Shown here: positions 27,531 to 36,671 of the stretch, piece by piece
Numbering within the stretch: the first letter of the stretch is position 1
Layout: every line of letters starts with the position of its first letter
DNA from: G963665495 sp963667575
GTDB lineage: Bacteria > Desulfobacterota > Desulfovibrionia > Desulfovibrionales > Desulfovibrionaceae
DNA length: 64,000 bases
Assembly (NCBI GenBank): GCA_963667575.2
Contig: CAXXHY010000001.1
Span: forward strand, 1 to 64,000
Direction of reading: 5' to 3'
Notes under the pieces: generated by a model
The model's database searches: none
What the model was told of the DNA's origin: nothing
Seen by the model: only the letters and a program-made list of their open reading frames with translations
Made by a program: the position numbers and the translations under genes

Positions 27531-27918
27531 GTGCACCTCGTGATGAAACAAAACATTTTTGATGTCACGGTTAATATGTCTAATAGGACATAATAAACTT
27601 CACTGTCAATATTTTTCTCGACTAAAATTCAATTGTTACATAGAGTTAAGGAATAAGAAGGTTCAAATCGTGACTAACAACGAGAGCCAACCTACCAATA
27701 TTATTACAAACCGCACTCATGACAAGTAAAGCAAAGCTTTACTCAAATTATAGTACTGCAACCCCCAAAAACAGTCTTTTTCCAACTTTCCCCCCACGGG
27801 ATTTATTTCGGACTCACAGACCAATTGAAAGCTTGCCGCAATGCTCATCTCTGTCTATTATCCGCGCTCCAGGCATAAAATCTTTCATGACACCCAATTT
27901 ATGGAAAACAAAAACATG
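27531..27918. other. Divergent intergenic region between the FmdE unit and trmFO
   Basis: 388 bp, AT-rich. Contains the candidate operator at 27571-27596 near the FmdE-unit side. I see no further gene; short frames here lack ribosome sites. Confidence 0.5.
27571..27596. promoter_or_regulatory. Inverted repeat, candidate operator of the FmdE/modE unit
   Basis: TTAaTATGTC (27571-27580) and GACATAaTAA (27587-27596) are mirror arms with one mismatch and a 6-bp spacer, about 45 bp upstream of the small-protein start. The size suits a winged-helix dimer such as the ModE-like protein of this unit, but the sequence is not the E. coli ModE box. Confidence 0.45.
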
Positions 27919-29298
27919 ATGTCCCTAGAAACGCAAAGCAGCTCCGTGGGCTGTAATAGGCGGCGGCCTGGCGGGCTCCGAATGCGCTTTGATCCTTGCC
28001 CGATTCGGAGCCGCTGTAACATTGTTCGAAATGAAGCCCGCTAAATTATCCGCGGCACACACATCAGCAGACCTGGCCGAGCTGGTCTGCTCCAACTCTT
28101 TTCGCTCGGACGAACCCGAAGCCGCAGTAGGACTGCTGAAGCAGGAAATGCGTACGCTGGGCAGCATAACAATGGAAGCGGCAAGAAGCCACGAAAGTCC
28201 CTGCGGGAAAGGCTCTGGCCGTGGACCGCGAACTCTTTGCCGCCTATGTCACCAAAGCCATCGAATCAACGCCGGGCATAACCATTGTCCGCAAGGAAAT
28301 AACCAGTCTCAAGGCTCCGGAACTCGAAGGGACACGACCTGATTGTCGTTGCTGCAGGCCCTCTGGCATCGGAAGCCATCAGCTCGAACCTGGCCGAGAT
28401 CCTGGGAGAAAAACACCTGTATTTTTACGATGCCATCGCACCTATTATTGATGCGGAATCGGTCAACATGGACAAGGCGTTCTGGGGATCCCGCTATGCG
28501 GACCCCGACCCGGAAGACAAGGATTACCTGAACTGTCCGTTCACGAAAGACGAGTACCATGGTTTTCGTCAGGCCCTGCTCGATGGAGAGAAAGTTCCGG
28601 CACGAGCTTTCGAACAGGAAAAAACATTTTGAAGCCTGCATGCCTGTTGAGGCACTGGCCTCACGCGGAGACATGACCCTCGCATTCGGCCCCCCTCAAG
28701 CCCGTAGGTCTGACCGATCCCCGTACTGGGGAGCGTCCCTTTGCCGTGCTGCAGTTTGCGGGCGGAAAACCGGGAAAGAACAGCATTTAACCTGGTGGGA
28801 TGCCAGACAAAACTCACCTACCCCGAGCAAAAACGTATTTTTCGCATGGTCCCCGGCCTGGAAGAGGCGGACTTCCTGCGTTTCGGCAGCCTGCACCGAA
28901 ACACCTATGTCAACGCCCCCCGGGTTCTGCAAGAACTCGAACTCAAAGCCATGCCCGGCGTGTTTCTGGCCGGACAGATCTCCGGGGTCGAAGGATATGT
29001 GGAATCCGCTGCTTGCGGTCTGTGGCTGGGACTGGCTCTGGCTGCCAAACTCAAGAAACTGCCATTGGAAATCCCTCCGCAAATAAGCGCCATCGGCGCC
29101 CTGCTCAGTCATTTGCGTACGGAGGCAAAACATTTCCAGCCTTCCAACGTCAACTTCGGCCTGATGCCCGGGCTCGAACAGCGGGCCCCCAAGCGCAAAC
29201 GCAAGGAACTCTATGCTCAACGTACGCAGCAGGCTTTCTCCGGTTGGCTCGAACGCGCAACCCCTGTGCTGCGCCAGTTATCTCTTGCACTGGATTGA
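27919..29298 (+). pseudogene. trmFO: tRNA (m5U54) methyltransferase TrmFO, frameshifted
   Basis: Folate- and FAD-dependent enzyme methylating U54 of the tRNA T-loop. The FAD Rossmann motif VIGGGLAGSECALILA begins the protein, followed by SADLAELVCSNSFRSDEPEA and, in the last piece, AFNLVGCQTKLTYPEQKRIF, FAGQISGVEGYVESAACG-like GVFLAGQISGVEGY, and PSNVNFGLMPGL. Frame breaks lie near 27953, 28198, 28333, 28693 and 28762. Each is repaired by deleting one base from GGG, AAA, GGGA, C6 or TTT, and nothing is missing between pieces. The corrected length, about 457 aa, is usual. The ATG at 27919 has only a weak ribosome site, and another ATG lies 3 bp upstream. Confidence 0.85.
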
Positions 29299-29438
29299 TT
29301 CCATAGTTTTGCTTACATGGCGGATTCATTAAGAGAAATTAACTTTACACTTTTCCTCTCAGATAGATATATTCTTCGGATACTTCAACCACCTAACCTT
29401 AATTCGTTATTTTACTTACGCGAGAATTCGAAAAATAT

Positions 29439-31142
29439 ATGCAACAAATCCTTTTATATCGAAAAGCAATTGCTGTACTGCGTCTATTCTCCGCCACTAC
29501 ACCATCAAAAAGGACCTGCATCCTGATTGTCTGCAGTCTTATTTTCATCATTTTTCCGTTATCTGCCTGTGTAAAGAAAACAAGCAGCACTTTAAATGAA
29601 GACAGTATATCCAGCCAGAACAAAGAAGCCAGTTCACGGATAGAAAAGAACAAGGCTTCACCTGCCAACCAATCATCTGTTTCCGAACACCACAACGAAA
29701 CGGATTCAACAACTCACACATCTTCGGAAAAAGCAGCAAAAGGCCCAACAAAAAAAGGAAAAGCCCAAAAGATATTGAAAACTGCTTATACCCAGATTGG
29801 CAAGCTCTACCGGTACGGAGGTTCCACTCCCTCAACCGGATTCGACTGCTCCGGCTTTACAAAATGGGTATTTGCCCAGCACGGTATTTCTCTCCCACGC
29901 AGTTCCGGAGACCAGTTGCACGCGGGCAAAGCGGTTTCCCGCGACAACCTGCGTCCTGGCGATCTGCTCATTTACAAGCGCTATATAGGCAGACGAAGCG
30001 GCACCCATGTGGGCATATATGTTGGTGAAGGAAAATTCATTCACAGCCCGCGGACCGGTCATCGCATTCACGTCAGCGACGCCTTTGACGCCTACCGGAC
30101 CAAGCATTTTCTGGGCGCGAGGCGTGTGTTGAATGACCCCGACGCGCAACCCCTTCCCGCCGCGGAGCAGCAATACCTGGCCGAGCAGGCTTTGAAACGC
30201 AACAAACCGGCTCATGAACCGCCCAAGCTGTACGAAAACACCTTTGCCGAGTCCTATACGATCTACCGCGTCAAACCAGGTGACACCATCTCGGGCCTGG
30301 CAAGCAGATTCCATGTCCGTACGAGACAGCTTCTGGCAGCCAACCAGCTCAACAAACGGGACGTTCTGCAGTTGAACCAGCGCCTGATGATTCCTGTAAA
30401 AGGTGGTGCTACCGGCCGAATCGTAAAACCCGGACAAGCCCGTCCTGAAATTGCCAATGTGGTCAGGCACAGGGTAAAATCGGGAGAAACCCTGGGCGGG
30501 CTGGCGCAAAAATACGGAGTCAGTTCCGACCAGATCGCGAAGGCCAACAAGCTGCGCAGCAAGCATGCCATACGCAAAGGACAGGTCCTGATCATCCCCG
30601 GCCAGCGCGCAGAAAAATCCAATCAGATTTCCCAAAAGCAGGAAGCTGAAGACGATGTCATCATCAAGGAAAAAAGCCCCAGGGGGAAAAAAACCGCTGG
30701 GGCAGTTAAAAAAGCCGGCAGCAACGCACCTTCCGAAGGCATTCTGGTAGCTTCAGCCGATGTGGCGGACGATATTCTGATAGACGCGCCCGCCAAAAAG
30801 TCTTCCCCGAAAAGCTACACAGTGAAAAGCGGTGATACCATTTGGGACATCAGCAAAAAATTTGGATTGAGCGAGAGCCAGCTTCTGGCGGCCAATAATC
30901 TTGGCAAAAAGCACACACTGCGTTTGGGGCAGCAATTGACCATTCCAGATAAAAATTCCACTAAGCAGCAGCCCGCAAAGAAATCCGGAACCACTTACGT
31001 TGTACAATCCGGCGATACAATCTGGAAAATTGCCCAAAGGCAGGGCATTGGAGAAAAGGAACTGCTGGCTGCCAACAAATTGTCCAAAAAACATGTTTTG
31101 CGGCCAGGTCAAAACTGGTCATTCCCTAAAGCCCTCTACTGA
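29439..31142 (+). CDS. NlpC/P60 endopeptidase lipoprotein with four LysM domains
   Basis: 567 aa. The signal ends in a lipobox LSAC (Cys about 44) after a long basic n-region, so an envelope lipoprotein is expected. A low-complexity Ser/Lys linker leads to an NlpC/P60 domain (about 107-230) with the catalytic Cys in GFDCSGF and His in GTHVGIYVG. Four LysM domains follow: YRVKPGDTISGLASRF, HRVKSGETLGGLAQKY, YTVKSGDTIWDISKKF and YVVQSGDTIWKIAQRQ. LysM after the catalytic domain is the reverse of many NlpC enzymes. It likely cuts peptide stems in peptidoglycan. The last 24 bases overlap the convergent TPR gene. Confidence 0.9.
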   Translation: MQQILLYRKAIAVLRLFSATTPSKRTCILIVCSLIFIIFPLSACVKKTSSTLNEDSISSQNKEASSRIEKNKASPANQSSVSEHHNETDSTTHTSSEKAAKGPTKKGKAQKILKTAYTQIGKLYRYGGSTPSTGFDCSGFTKWVFAQHGISLPRSSGDQLHAGKAVSRDNLRPGDLLIYKRYIGRRSGTHVGIYVGEGKFIHSPRTGHRIHVSDAFDAYRTKHFLGARRVLNDPDAQPLPAAEQQYLAEQALKRNKPAHEPPKLYENTFAESYTIYRVKPGDTISGLASRFHVRTRQLLAANQLNKRDVLQLNQRLMIPVKGGATGRIVKPGQARPEIANVVRHRVKSGETLGGLAQKYGVSSDQIAKANKLRSKHAIRKGQVLIIPGQRAEKSNQISQKQEAEDDVIIKEKSPRGKKTAGAVKKAGSNAPSEGILVASADVADDILIDAPAKKSSPKSYTVKSGDTIWDISKKFGLSESQLLAANNLGKKHTLRLGQQLTIPDKNSTKQQPAKKSGTTYVVQSGDTIWKIAQRQGIGEKELLAANKLSKKHVLRPGQNWSFPKALY

Positions 31143-31970
31143 TCGCTTTCGGGGGGGCTCTGCGGACGCCTCTGCGGACTCCTCGGAAGGTTGCTCCTCG
31201 GCCGCTTTTTTCCTGTCTATTCCCAGTTTTTTTTCCACAGCAAGCTGCAGTTTGCGTCCTTCCTTGAAATCCGGGTTGATCAACATTGCCCGGGAAATAT
31301 ACTTGTTGGAATTCTCAAAATCTTCTTTATCCCAAAGAGTACGGGCTATGTTGTAATACAGGTTCTCGTCTTCCTTGCTGACCTTCAACGCACTGGCGTA
31401 ATAGGAAAGCGCCTGATCGTACAATTTGTTCTTGCGCAACTGTATGCCCAGTTCATTGAAAACATGCTTGTTTTCCGAGCTGAAAGTGTCATGCAACTGG
31501 ACAAGTTTGCGTAACACTTTGGTGGCTTCATCATTTTTGCCTTGATCCAGTAAAGACAGGCCCAGTCCGAAATTTCCTCTGGCATTGTCTTCATCAATTT
31601 TAAGGGCATTCCGGAATTCATATTCGGCAGAATACTTTTCTCCCCTGCTGCGGCAACGCTCTGCTTTTGCCAATGTTTTGGTCAGTTCACGAAGAGCAGG
31701 AAGCGTTTTGGTCTCGTAGATCTCTGGTTCGGGCTTGAATTCTTTTACAAAGGTTTCCAGATCAGTAACTGTTGCTTGACCGAACGGAACAAATTTAAGA
31801 TTCAACATTCGGTATTCCACTGTGCCGGGATTCACTTCCTCGGCAAAGTACAACATTGTAGTTTCCTGTTTGCGTCTGGTGGTTCCAGTTCCGATTACAC
31901 TGGTAGTGATTGTGGAGAAGACACCTTCCAGCCCGCGATAGGCAATTCCATTTCCTTGCTCTTCAACCAT
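31119..31970 (-). CDS. TPR-repeat protein, paralogue A
   Basis: 283 aa. The first 105 residues form a conserved domain also found in the gene at 32963-33740 (VFSTITTSVIGTGTTRRKQE, PFGQATVTDLETFVKEFKPE, PEIYETKTLPALRELTKTLA). About four tetratricopeptide repeats follow: GEKYSAEYEFRNALKIDEDN, ARGNFGLGLSLLDQGKNDEA, NKHVFNELGIQLRKNKLYDQ, ENLYYNIARTLWDKEDFENS. The tail is acidic then basic. There is no signal peptide, so it should be a cytosolic scaffold. Its paralogue and the MshEN-like gene between them form one minus-strand group. Function unknown. Confidence 0.75.
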   Translation of the reverse strand: MVEEQGNGIAYRGLEGVFSTITTSVIGTGTTRRKQETTMLYFAEEVNPGTVEYRMLNLKFVPFGQATVTDLETFVKEFKPEPEIYETKTLPALRELTKTLAKAERCRSRGEKYSAEYEFRNALKIDEDNARGNFGLGLSLLDQGKNDEATKVLRKLVQLHDTFSSENKHVFNELGIQLRKNKLYDQALSYYASALKVSKEDENLYYNIARTLWDKEDFENSNKYISRAMLINPDFKEGRKLQLAVEKKLGIDRKKAAEEQPSEESAEASAEPPRKRSVEGFRE

Positions 31971-32066
31971 GCGGCAATCCTGATAGCTAAAGTTACAGAT
32001 TCTGATTTTGCAGGGTAGTATACCAACTCTAGCCCAAAGAGCAATGAAAAATACGTTATTAAGGCA

Positions 32067-32936
32067 TCAGACAGTTTCACTTCGTACCTGCAAGGGGATG
32101 CATTCCTTCGAAGCACTGAGTCCGAGGAAAAAGCCCTGTTCCGATAGTTCCATATTCTCCTGCAGCCCTCCCTCGGTGACAATCTCAACACCGGAATCAT
32201 CCGCTATGTCCATCTCCTGCCGTACATAATGTCCGACGATCCTGAAAAACTCGAGCCATTTGCCAACCCAGTCAAAGCCACTTTCCTCTGAAGTTCTTGC
32301 CGAAGGACTGACGATGTTTTGAGCAATGGATTCGCAAATCCAGAAAGTTGCCGTCATACGGGATTGTCCGGATGTACTTGCACTCAGGGCAAAGCAGTAT
32401 TTGAAATCTTCTCTTTCAATAGTATGGCAGCTCAAATCAAGTTTCACGGCCTGTTTGGCAAACCGCAGATAGGCCCGCTGAAAAGAACTGATCACCATCT
32501 CGGTAAAATCTCTGATGTCGGGATCCAGGTCCAAAGAGTGCAGGGATTCCTGCTGCTTCTGCTCCTGTTCTTTGAAGATGCGCAGTTCGCGTCCGAATTG
32601 TTCCGGGGACAAATAGCCCCGCAGCAAAAGCGCTTCTCCCAGATGCGTACTTTGTACCGCCTGGGAAAAAAGCAGATCGTCCAGGTCTCCCCTGCGCAGA
32701 AACTTTTTGCGCAGGGCAATGGCTCCAAAGGGAGCATCGATTATTTTTTGTTCCACAAAAATTTCATCGACCTGTTCAGGAGTGAGCAAACCTTTATCAA
32801 CGGCCAGTTCACCTATACGTCGATTGGATTCCTCCTGAAAACGCAGCGCATCATCGAGCTGTTCCTGGGTTACCAAGCCCTTTTGTCGAAGATACGCCCC
32901 AAAAAACTTGTAGCCGACTGATGATGAACGAGGCAT
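32067..32936 (-). CDS. MshEN-like N-terminal domain protein with possible CheX-like C-terminus
   Basis: 289 aa. The N-terminal 125 residues repeat the pattern of MshEN/GspE N-terminal domains: FGAYLRQKGLVTQEQLDDAL, RIGELAVDKGLLTPEQVDEI, HLGEALLLRGYLSPEQFGRE. In some ATPases such modules bind cyclic-di-GMP (family knowledge). The C-terminal 150 residues (DFTEMVISSFQRAYLRFAKQ, WLEFFRIVGHYVRQEM) faintly recall CheX/CheC phosphatase-like folds, but I see no clear ExxN motif. No secretion ATPase motif is present, so it is not GspE. It lies between two paralogous TPR genes. A signalling adaptor role is a guess. Confidence 0.55.
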   Translation of the reverse strand: MPRSSSVGYKFFGAYLRQKGLVTQEQLDDALRFQEESNRRIGELAVDKGLLTPEQVDEIFVEQKIIDAPFGAIALRKKFLRRGDLDDLLFSQAVQSTHLGEALLLRGYLSPEQFGRELRIFKEQEQKQQESLHSLDLDPDIRDFTEMVISSFQRAYLRFAKQAVKLDLSCHTIEREDFKYCFALSASTSGQSRMTATFWICESIAQNIVSPSARTSEESGFDWVGKWLEFFRIVGHYVRQEMDIADDSGVEIVTEGGLQENMELSEQGFFLGLSASKECIPLQVRSETV

Positions 32937-32962
32937 GTTCGTACCCGTATCCCGTGAGATTA

Positions 32963-33740
32963 TTAGCCGTTTCTTGGCTTTTCCATTTTATCCAGTTTGC
33001 GCTCGATAATGGTCTTCAGATCTTTTGCTACGGAGAAGTCTTCGTTGAGCGCCAGGGCCTTGTTCAAGAAAATCAACGCACTTTTGAAATTTTGTTTTTC
33101 GTACAAAGTCCGCGCCATGTTGTACATCAAATGTTCGTCCGTCTTGCTGAGCTTATAGGCACGGGAGTAGTAGCGCATGGCTTGAGTATACATGCCATTT
33201 TTACGCAATTTGATGCCGAAATCATTGAAAAGATGCTTATGTTTTTTTTTCAAAAGCCCCTTTGAGCTTTACGATCCGTCTGAAAACCAAATCACCCTTT
33301 TCAATTTCTCCCCGTTCCAGATAGGACAATCCAAGCCCGAAAGTCGCCCGTATATTCTGCTCGTCAACACGCAAAGCATTTTTGAATTCATATTCGGCAC
33401 TATAAATGTTACCGCGTTTAAGGTGCGCTTCGGCTTTGATGATCGTGTTGGTCATCTGCCGAATGGCCGGATACACCTTTTCCATGTAGATATCCGGTTC
33501 CGGCTGATAATTTTTAAGAAGCTCATCTTTGGTAATGAACTTCAACTCTCCGCAAGGAACATAATTACTATTGAGCGGTTGCACGCCTATGGTTTCATCT
33601 TCCTGCTCTTCCACAAAAAACAGTATCGTTTCAATAGTATGTCGCTTGGACACACCAAAACCGATGGTCGTTTTTATATTCGAGGAAAAAACACCACGGA
33701 CTTTTTCATCCCCAGTCGGAGGCACAAATACATCGGACAT
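32963..33740 (-). pseudogene. TPR-repeat protein, paralogue B, frameshifted
   Basis: About 258 aa after correction. It shares the N-terminal domain of the gene at 31119 (VFSSNIKTTIGFGVSKRHTI, NYQPEPDIYMEKVYPAIRQM) and then TPR repeats (GNIYSAEYEFKNALRVDEQN, HLFNDFGIKLRKNGMYTQAM, HLMYNMARTLYEKQNFKSAL). The frame breaks at 33243-33250 in a run of eight A on the coding strand; one fewer A joins GAFEKK to HKHLFNDFG. The ATG at 33740 follows a weak AAAGTATG. First gene of the three-gene minus-strand group, so probably its promoter-proximal member. Confidence 0.72.
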
Positions 33741-34023
33741 ACTTTCAACCCGTCAATTGCAAGGATAACTGGTAACTATTTGAAGATAATACCCCAATCC
33801 AACGTCAAGGTCCACTCTGCCCGTACAACTTGGCCAAACACAACACGAATTGAGCTTTTTGAAGTCAATAAGAGCGCAGACATTCTGTCGCCCCCCGCTC
33901 TCTCTTCAGAGGAATGGTACCAGTTTTTAATAGCAGGCAAGGCTGCCAATGATTCACAAACATGAATCTTTTTCACGATCACTCTGACTTTCCCCAGACC
34001 ATGCAGCATAAAGAGCCGCATAA

Positions 34024-34057
34024 GAAAAAAAGCCGGCGCCCCTGAAGGGACACCGGC
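34024..34057 (-). terminator. Rho-independent terminator after lon
   Basis: On the minus strand GCCGGTGTCCCT pairs with AGGGGCGCCGGC, followed by a run of seven or eight T. It closes the tig-clpP-clpX-lon group. Confidence 0.9.
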
Positions 34058-34082
34058 CTGATTTTCATGAGTGGTTCAGCAA

Positions 34083-36545
34083 TTAATGCTGCGGGGGATT
34101 GGGTTCGAGTTCATCGGATTTGAGCAGCGAAAGGTGCAGAGGCTGCACATTAGGGTCCGCCGCACTGAACACGTCATCCGGATTCATGTCCAAAAAAACG
34201 TGGCGCAGAACATCGTCCATATGCTCCACTTTGATGATCTCCAATCCCTTGAGGATCTCATCCGGAACCTCTTTCAGATCCTTGGCATTGTCCATGGGGA
34301 CAAGTACGCGATTGATCAGTCCTCGGTGAGCCGCGAGCAGTTTCTCACGCAGGCCGCCAATGGGCAATACGCGTCCGCGCAGCGTAATTTCTCCGGTCAT
34401 GGCCAGGTCATTGAAGACCGGCTTGCCGAGCAGTGCGGACAGAATGCTCGTGGCCAGAGTGATGCCTGCGGAAGGTCCGTCCTTGGGAGTAGCGCCTTCG
34501 GGTACGTGCACATGGATATCGATCTTACGGTAGAAGTTCGGCTTCAGACCAAAAAGATCGGAACGTGAACGAATGTAGGAAAGTGCTGCTCTGGCGGATT
34601 CCTGCATGACATCGCCAAGCTTTCCGGTAATCTCCACCTTACCCGTACCGGGCATGATGGCAGTTTCCACCACAAGCAGCTCGCCTCCGAGTTCGGTCCA
34701 GGCCAGTCCGGTGACGACACCCACCTGGGGCTGGTCTTCCTTTTCGCCGTAGCGGAACCGGAACACGCCCAGATAGTTCTGGATATTCTGCTTGGTGATG
34801 TTGACCATCTTTTCCATATCGTTTTCTTCCACCAGATTGCGGGCGGTCTTACGGCAGATGGTCGCAATTTCCCTTTCCAGATTACGAACCCCGGCTTCCT
34901 TGGTGTAACGCCTGATGACTTCGAGCAAGGCGTTTTCCGAAAGGTTCAGATTGGACTCCTTGAGTCCGTTCTGCTTGAGCTGCTTGGGCACAAGATACTG
35001 CTGGGCAATCTTCTTCTTCTCCACTTCGAGGTAACCCGGCAGCTTGATGATCTCCATTCTATCCTGCAGCGGCAGAGGAATGGTATGCAGCGAGTTGGCC
35101 GTAGTGATGAAGAAAATCTTGGACAGGTCGTAATCCATGTCCAGATAATGGTCGTTGAAAGCGAAGTTCTGCTCAGGATCGAGCACTTCCAGCAAGGCCG
35201 CGGATGGATCTCCACGGAAGTCCATGCTCATTTTGTCGATCTCGTCGAGGCAGAACAACGGATTGTTGAATTTGGCCCGCTTCAAGGACTGAATGATCTT
35301 GCCGGGAAGCGCACCAACGTACGTCCTGCGGTGGCCCCGGATTTCAGCCTCATCGCGTACGCCGCCCAGAGACAACCGGACGAACTCGCGCCCTGTGGCC
35401 CTGGCAACGGATTTGGCCAGCGAAGTTTTTCCCACTCCGGGAGGGCCTACCAGGCAAAGGATGGGTCCTTTGAGCTGGTCAACCAGTTTTTGCACGGCAA
35501 GGTACTCGAGAATGCGTTCCTTGGGCTTTTCAAGACCAAAGTGATCCTGGTCCAGAATCTGTTTGGAACGTTCGATATCAATATCAATGTCCTTGACTTC
35601 ATTCCAGGGCAAATCAATGATCCAATCGACGTAATTCCGGACGACCGTATATTCTGCCGAAGAAGGAGGCATCTGCTTGAGTTTTTTCACCTCGCGCATG
35701 CCTTTTTCTCTGGCATCTTCAGGCATATCCTTGGCCTTGATCTTCTCTTCCAGCTCGGCAACTTCCACCATCGGATCATCTTCACGACCCATTTCCTTGG
35801 AAATGGCCTTCATCTGCTCGTTCAGGTAGTAGTCACGCTGGTTGCGCTCCATCTGATTCTTGACACGGCTCTTGATCTTCTTCTCGAGCGAAGTGATTTC
35901 AATTTCACCGTGCAACAGGGCGTAGGCTTCCTCAAGACGCAGATTGGGATCAGAGATCTCCAGAACTTCCTGCTTCTTCAGGTAGTCCACCTTCAAATGA
36001 GGCATGATCGCATCGGCAAGTTTGCCGGGCGTATTCATGGAAGACAGCGCCATGATGGTTTCGGGCGCCAGCTTTTTGTTGATCTTGCCGTATTCTTTCA
36101 ACGCATCCTGCGTTGCCCGGATCAGAGCTTCACCCTCGGTGTTGCGTCCGTCCTCTTCTGGAATATTTCTGGCCCTGACAATGGGAAAGTCATTATCCTC
36201 GGTTCCGAGTTCGGACTCGTTTTCCCATGTGGCCCGGTACAGACCTTCGAAAAGGACCTTGATGGTTCCATCAGGCAGCCGCAAGAGTTGCAGAATCTTG
36301 CTTACTGTTCCAACTTCAAACAGATCGGAAGCCTGCGGGCGCTCCATTTCAGGTTCACGCTGAGCAACCAGGAAGATCTTTTTATCATAATGTGCAAGCG
36401 CGCTTTCTATGGCCCGAATCGACGCCTCGCGTCCCACGAACAAAGGCACAATGGAACGTGGGAACATGACGACCTCACGGAGAGACATCATGGGAAGGCG
36501 TTCTTCCGGGGGGTGCACACCGTCAATGTCGATATAATCGGTCAT
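34083..36545 (-). CDS. lon: ATP-dependent protease Lon
   Basis: 820 aa cytosolic AAA+ serine protease degrading misfolded and regulatory proteins. In order: LON substrate-binding domain (LPMMSLREVVMFPRSIVPLF), coiled helical region with NYLDE-type NEQMKAISKEMG, Walker A GPPGVGKTSLAKSVA at about 365, Walker B NPLFCLDEIDKM, then the protease domain with the catalytic Ser in ATPKDGPSAGITLA and Lys in LREKLLAAHRG. Bacterial LonA length. Ends with the extra tail PLHLSLLKSDELEPNPPQH. It follows clpX on the same strand with a 126-bp gap, which may hold its own promoter. Intact. Confidence 0.97.
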   Translation of the reverse strand: MTDYIDIDGVHPPEERLPMMSLREVVMFPRSIVPLFVGREASIRAIESALAHYDKKIFLVAQREPEMERPQASDLFEVGTVSKILQLLRLPDGTIKVLFEGLYRATWENESELGTEDNDFPIVRARNIPEEDGRNTEGEALIRATQDALKEYGKINKKLAPETIMALSSMNTPGKLADAIMPHLKVDYLKKQEVLEISDPNLRLEEAYALLHGEIEITSLEKKIKSRVKNQMERNQRDYYLNEQMKAISKEMGREDDPMVEVAELEEKIKAKDMPEDAREKGMREVKKLKQMPPSSAEYTVVRNYVDWIIDLPWNEVKDIDIDIERSKQILDQDHFGLEKPKERILEYLAVQKLVDQLKGPILCLVGPPGVGKTSLAKSVARATGREFVRLSLGGVRDEAEIRGHRRTYVGALPGKIIQSLKRAKFNNPLFCLDEIDKMSMDFRGDPSAALLEVLDPEQNFAFNDHYLDMDYDLSKIFFITTANSLHTIPLPLQDRMEIIKLPGYLEVEKKKIAQQYLVPKQLKQNGLKESNLNLSENALLEVIRRYTKEAGVRNLEREIATICRKTARNLVEENDMEKMVNITKQNIQNYLGVFRFRYGEKEDQPQVGVVTGLAWTELGGELLVVETAIMPGTGKVEITGKLGDVMQESARAALSYIRSRSDLFGLKPNFYRKIDIHVHVPEGATPKDGPSAGITLATSILSALLGKPVFNDLAMTGEITLRGRVLPIGGLREKLLAAHRGLINRVLVPMDNAKDLKEVPDEILKGLEIIKVEHMDDVLRHVFLDMNPDDVFSAADPNVQPLHLSLLKSDELEPNPPQH

Positions 36546-36671
36546 TCAATACTCCTGCTGATAAAAGGTATGAAGCAATGTCTTAAGTAATAATTTCCAG
36601 AACAGATTTGTCAAATCCCGACAAACGGTCTGATGCTTCAAAACCAGGTCAGGAGCGCTCTCGCCTGGCGA

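Noticed and set aside
35085..36590. 501-residue open frame antisense to lon
   Set aside because: Shadow of lon; no family features.
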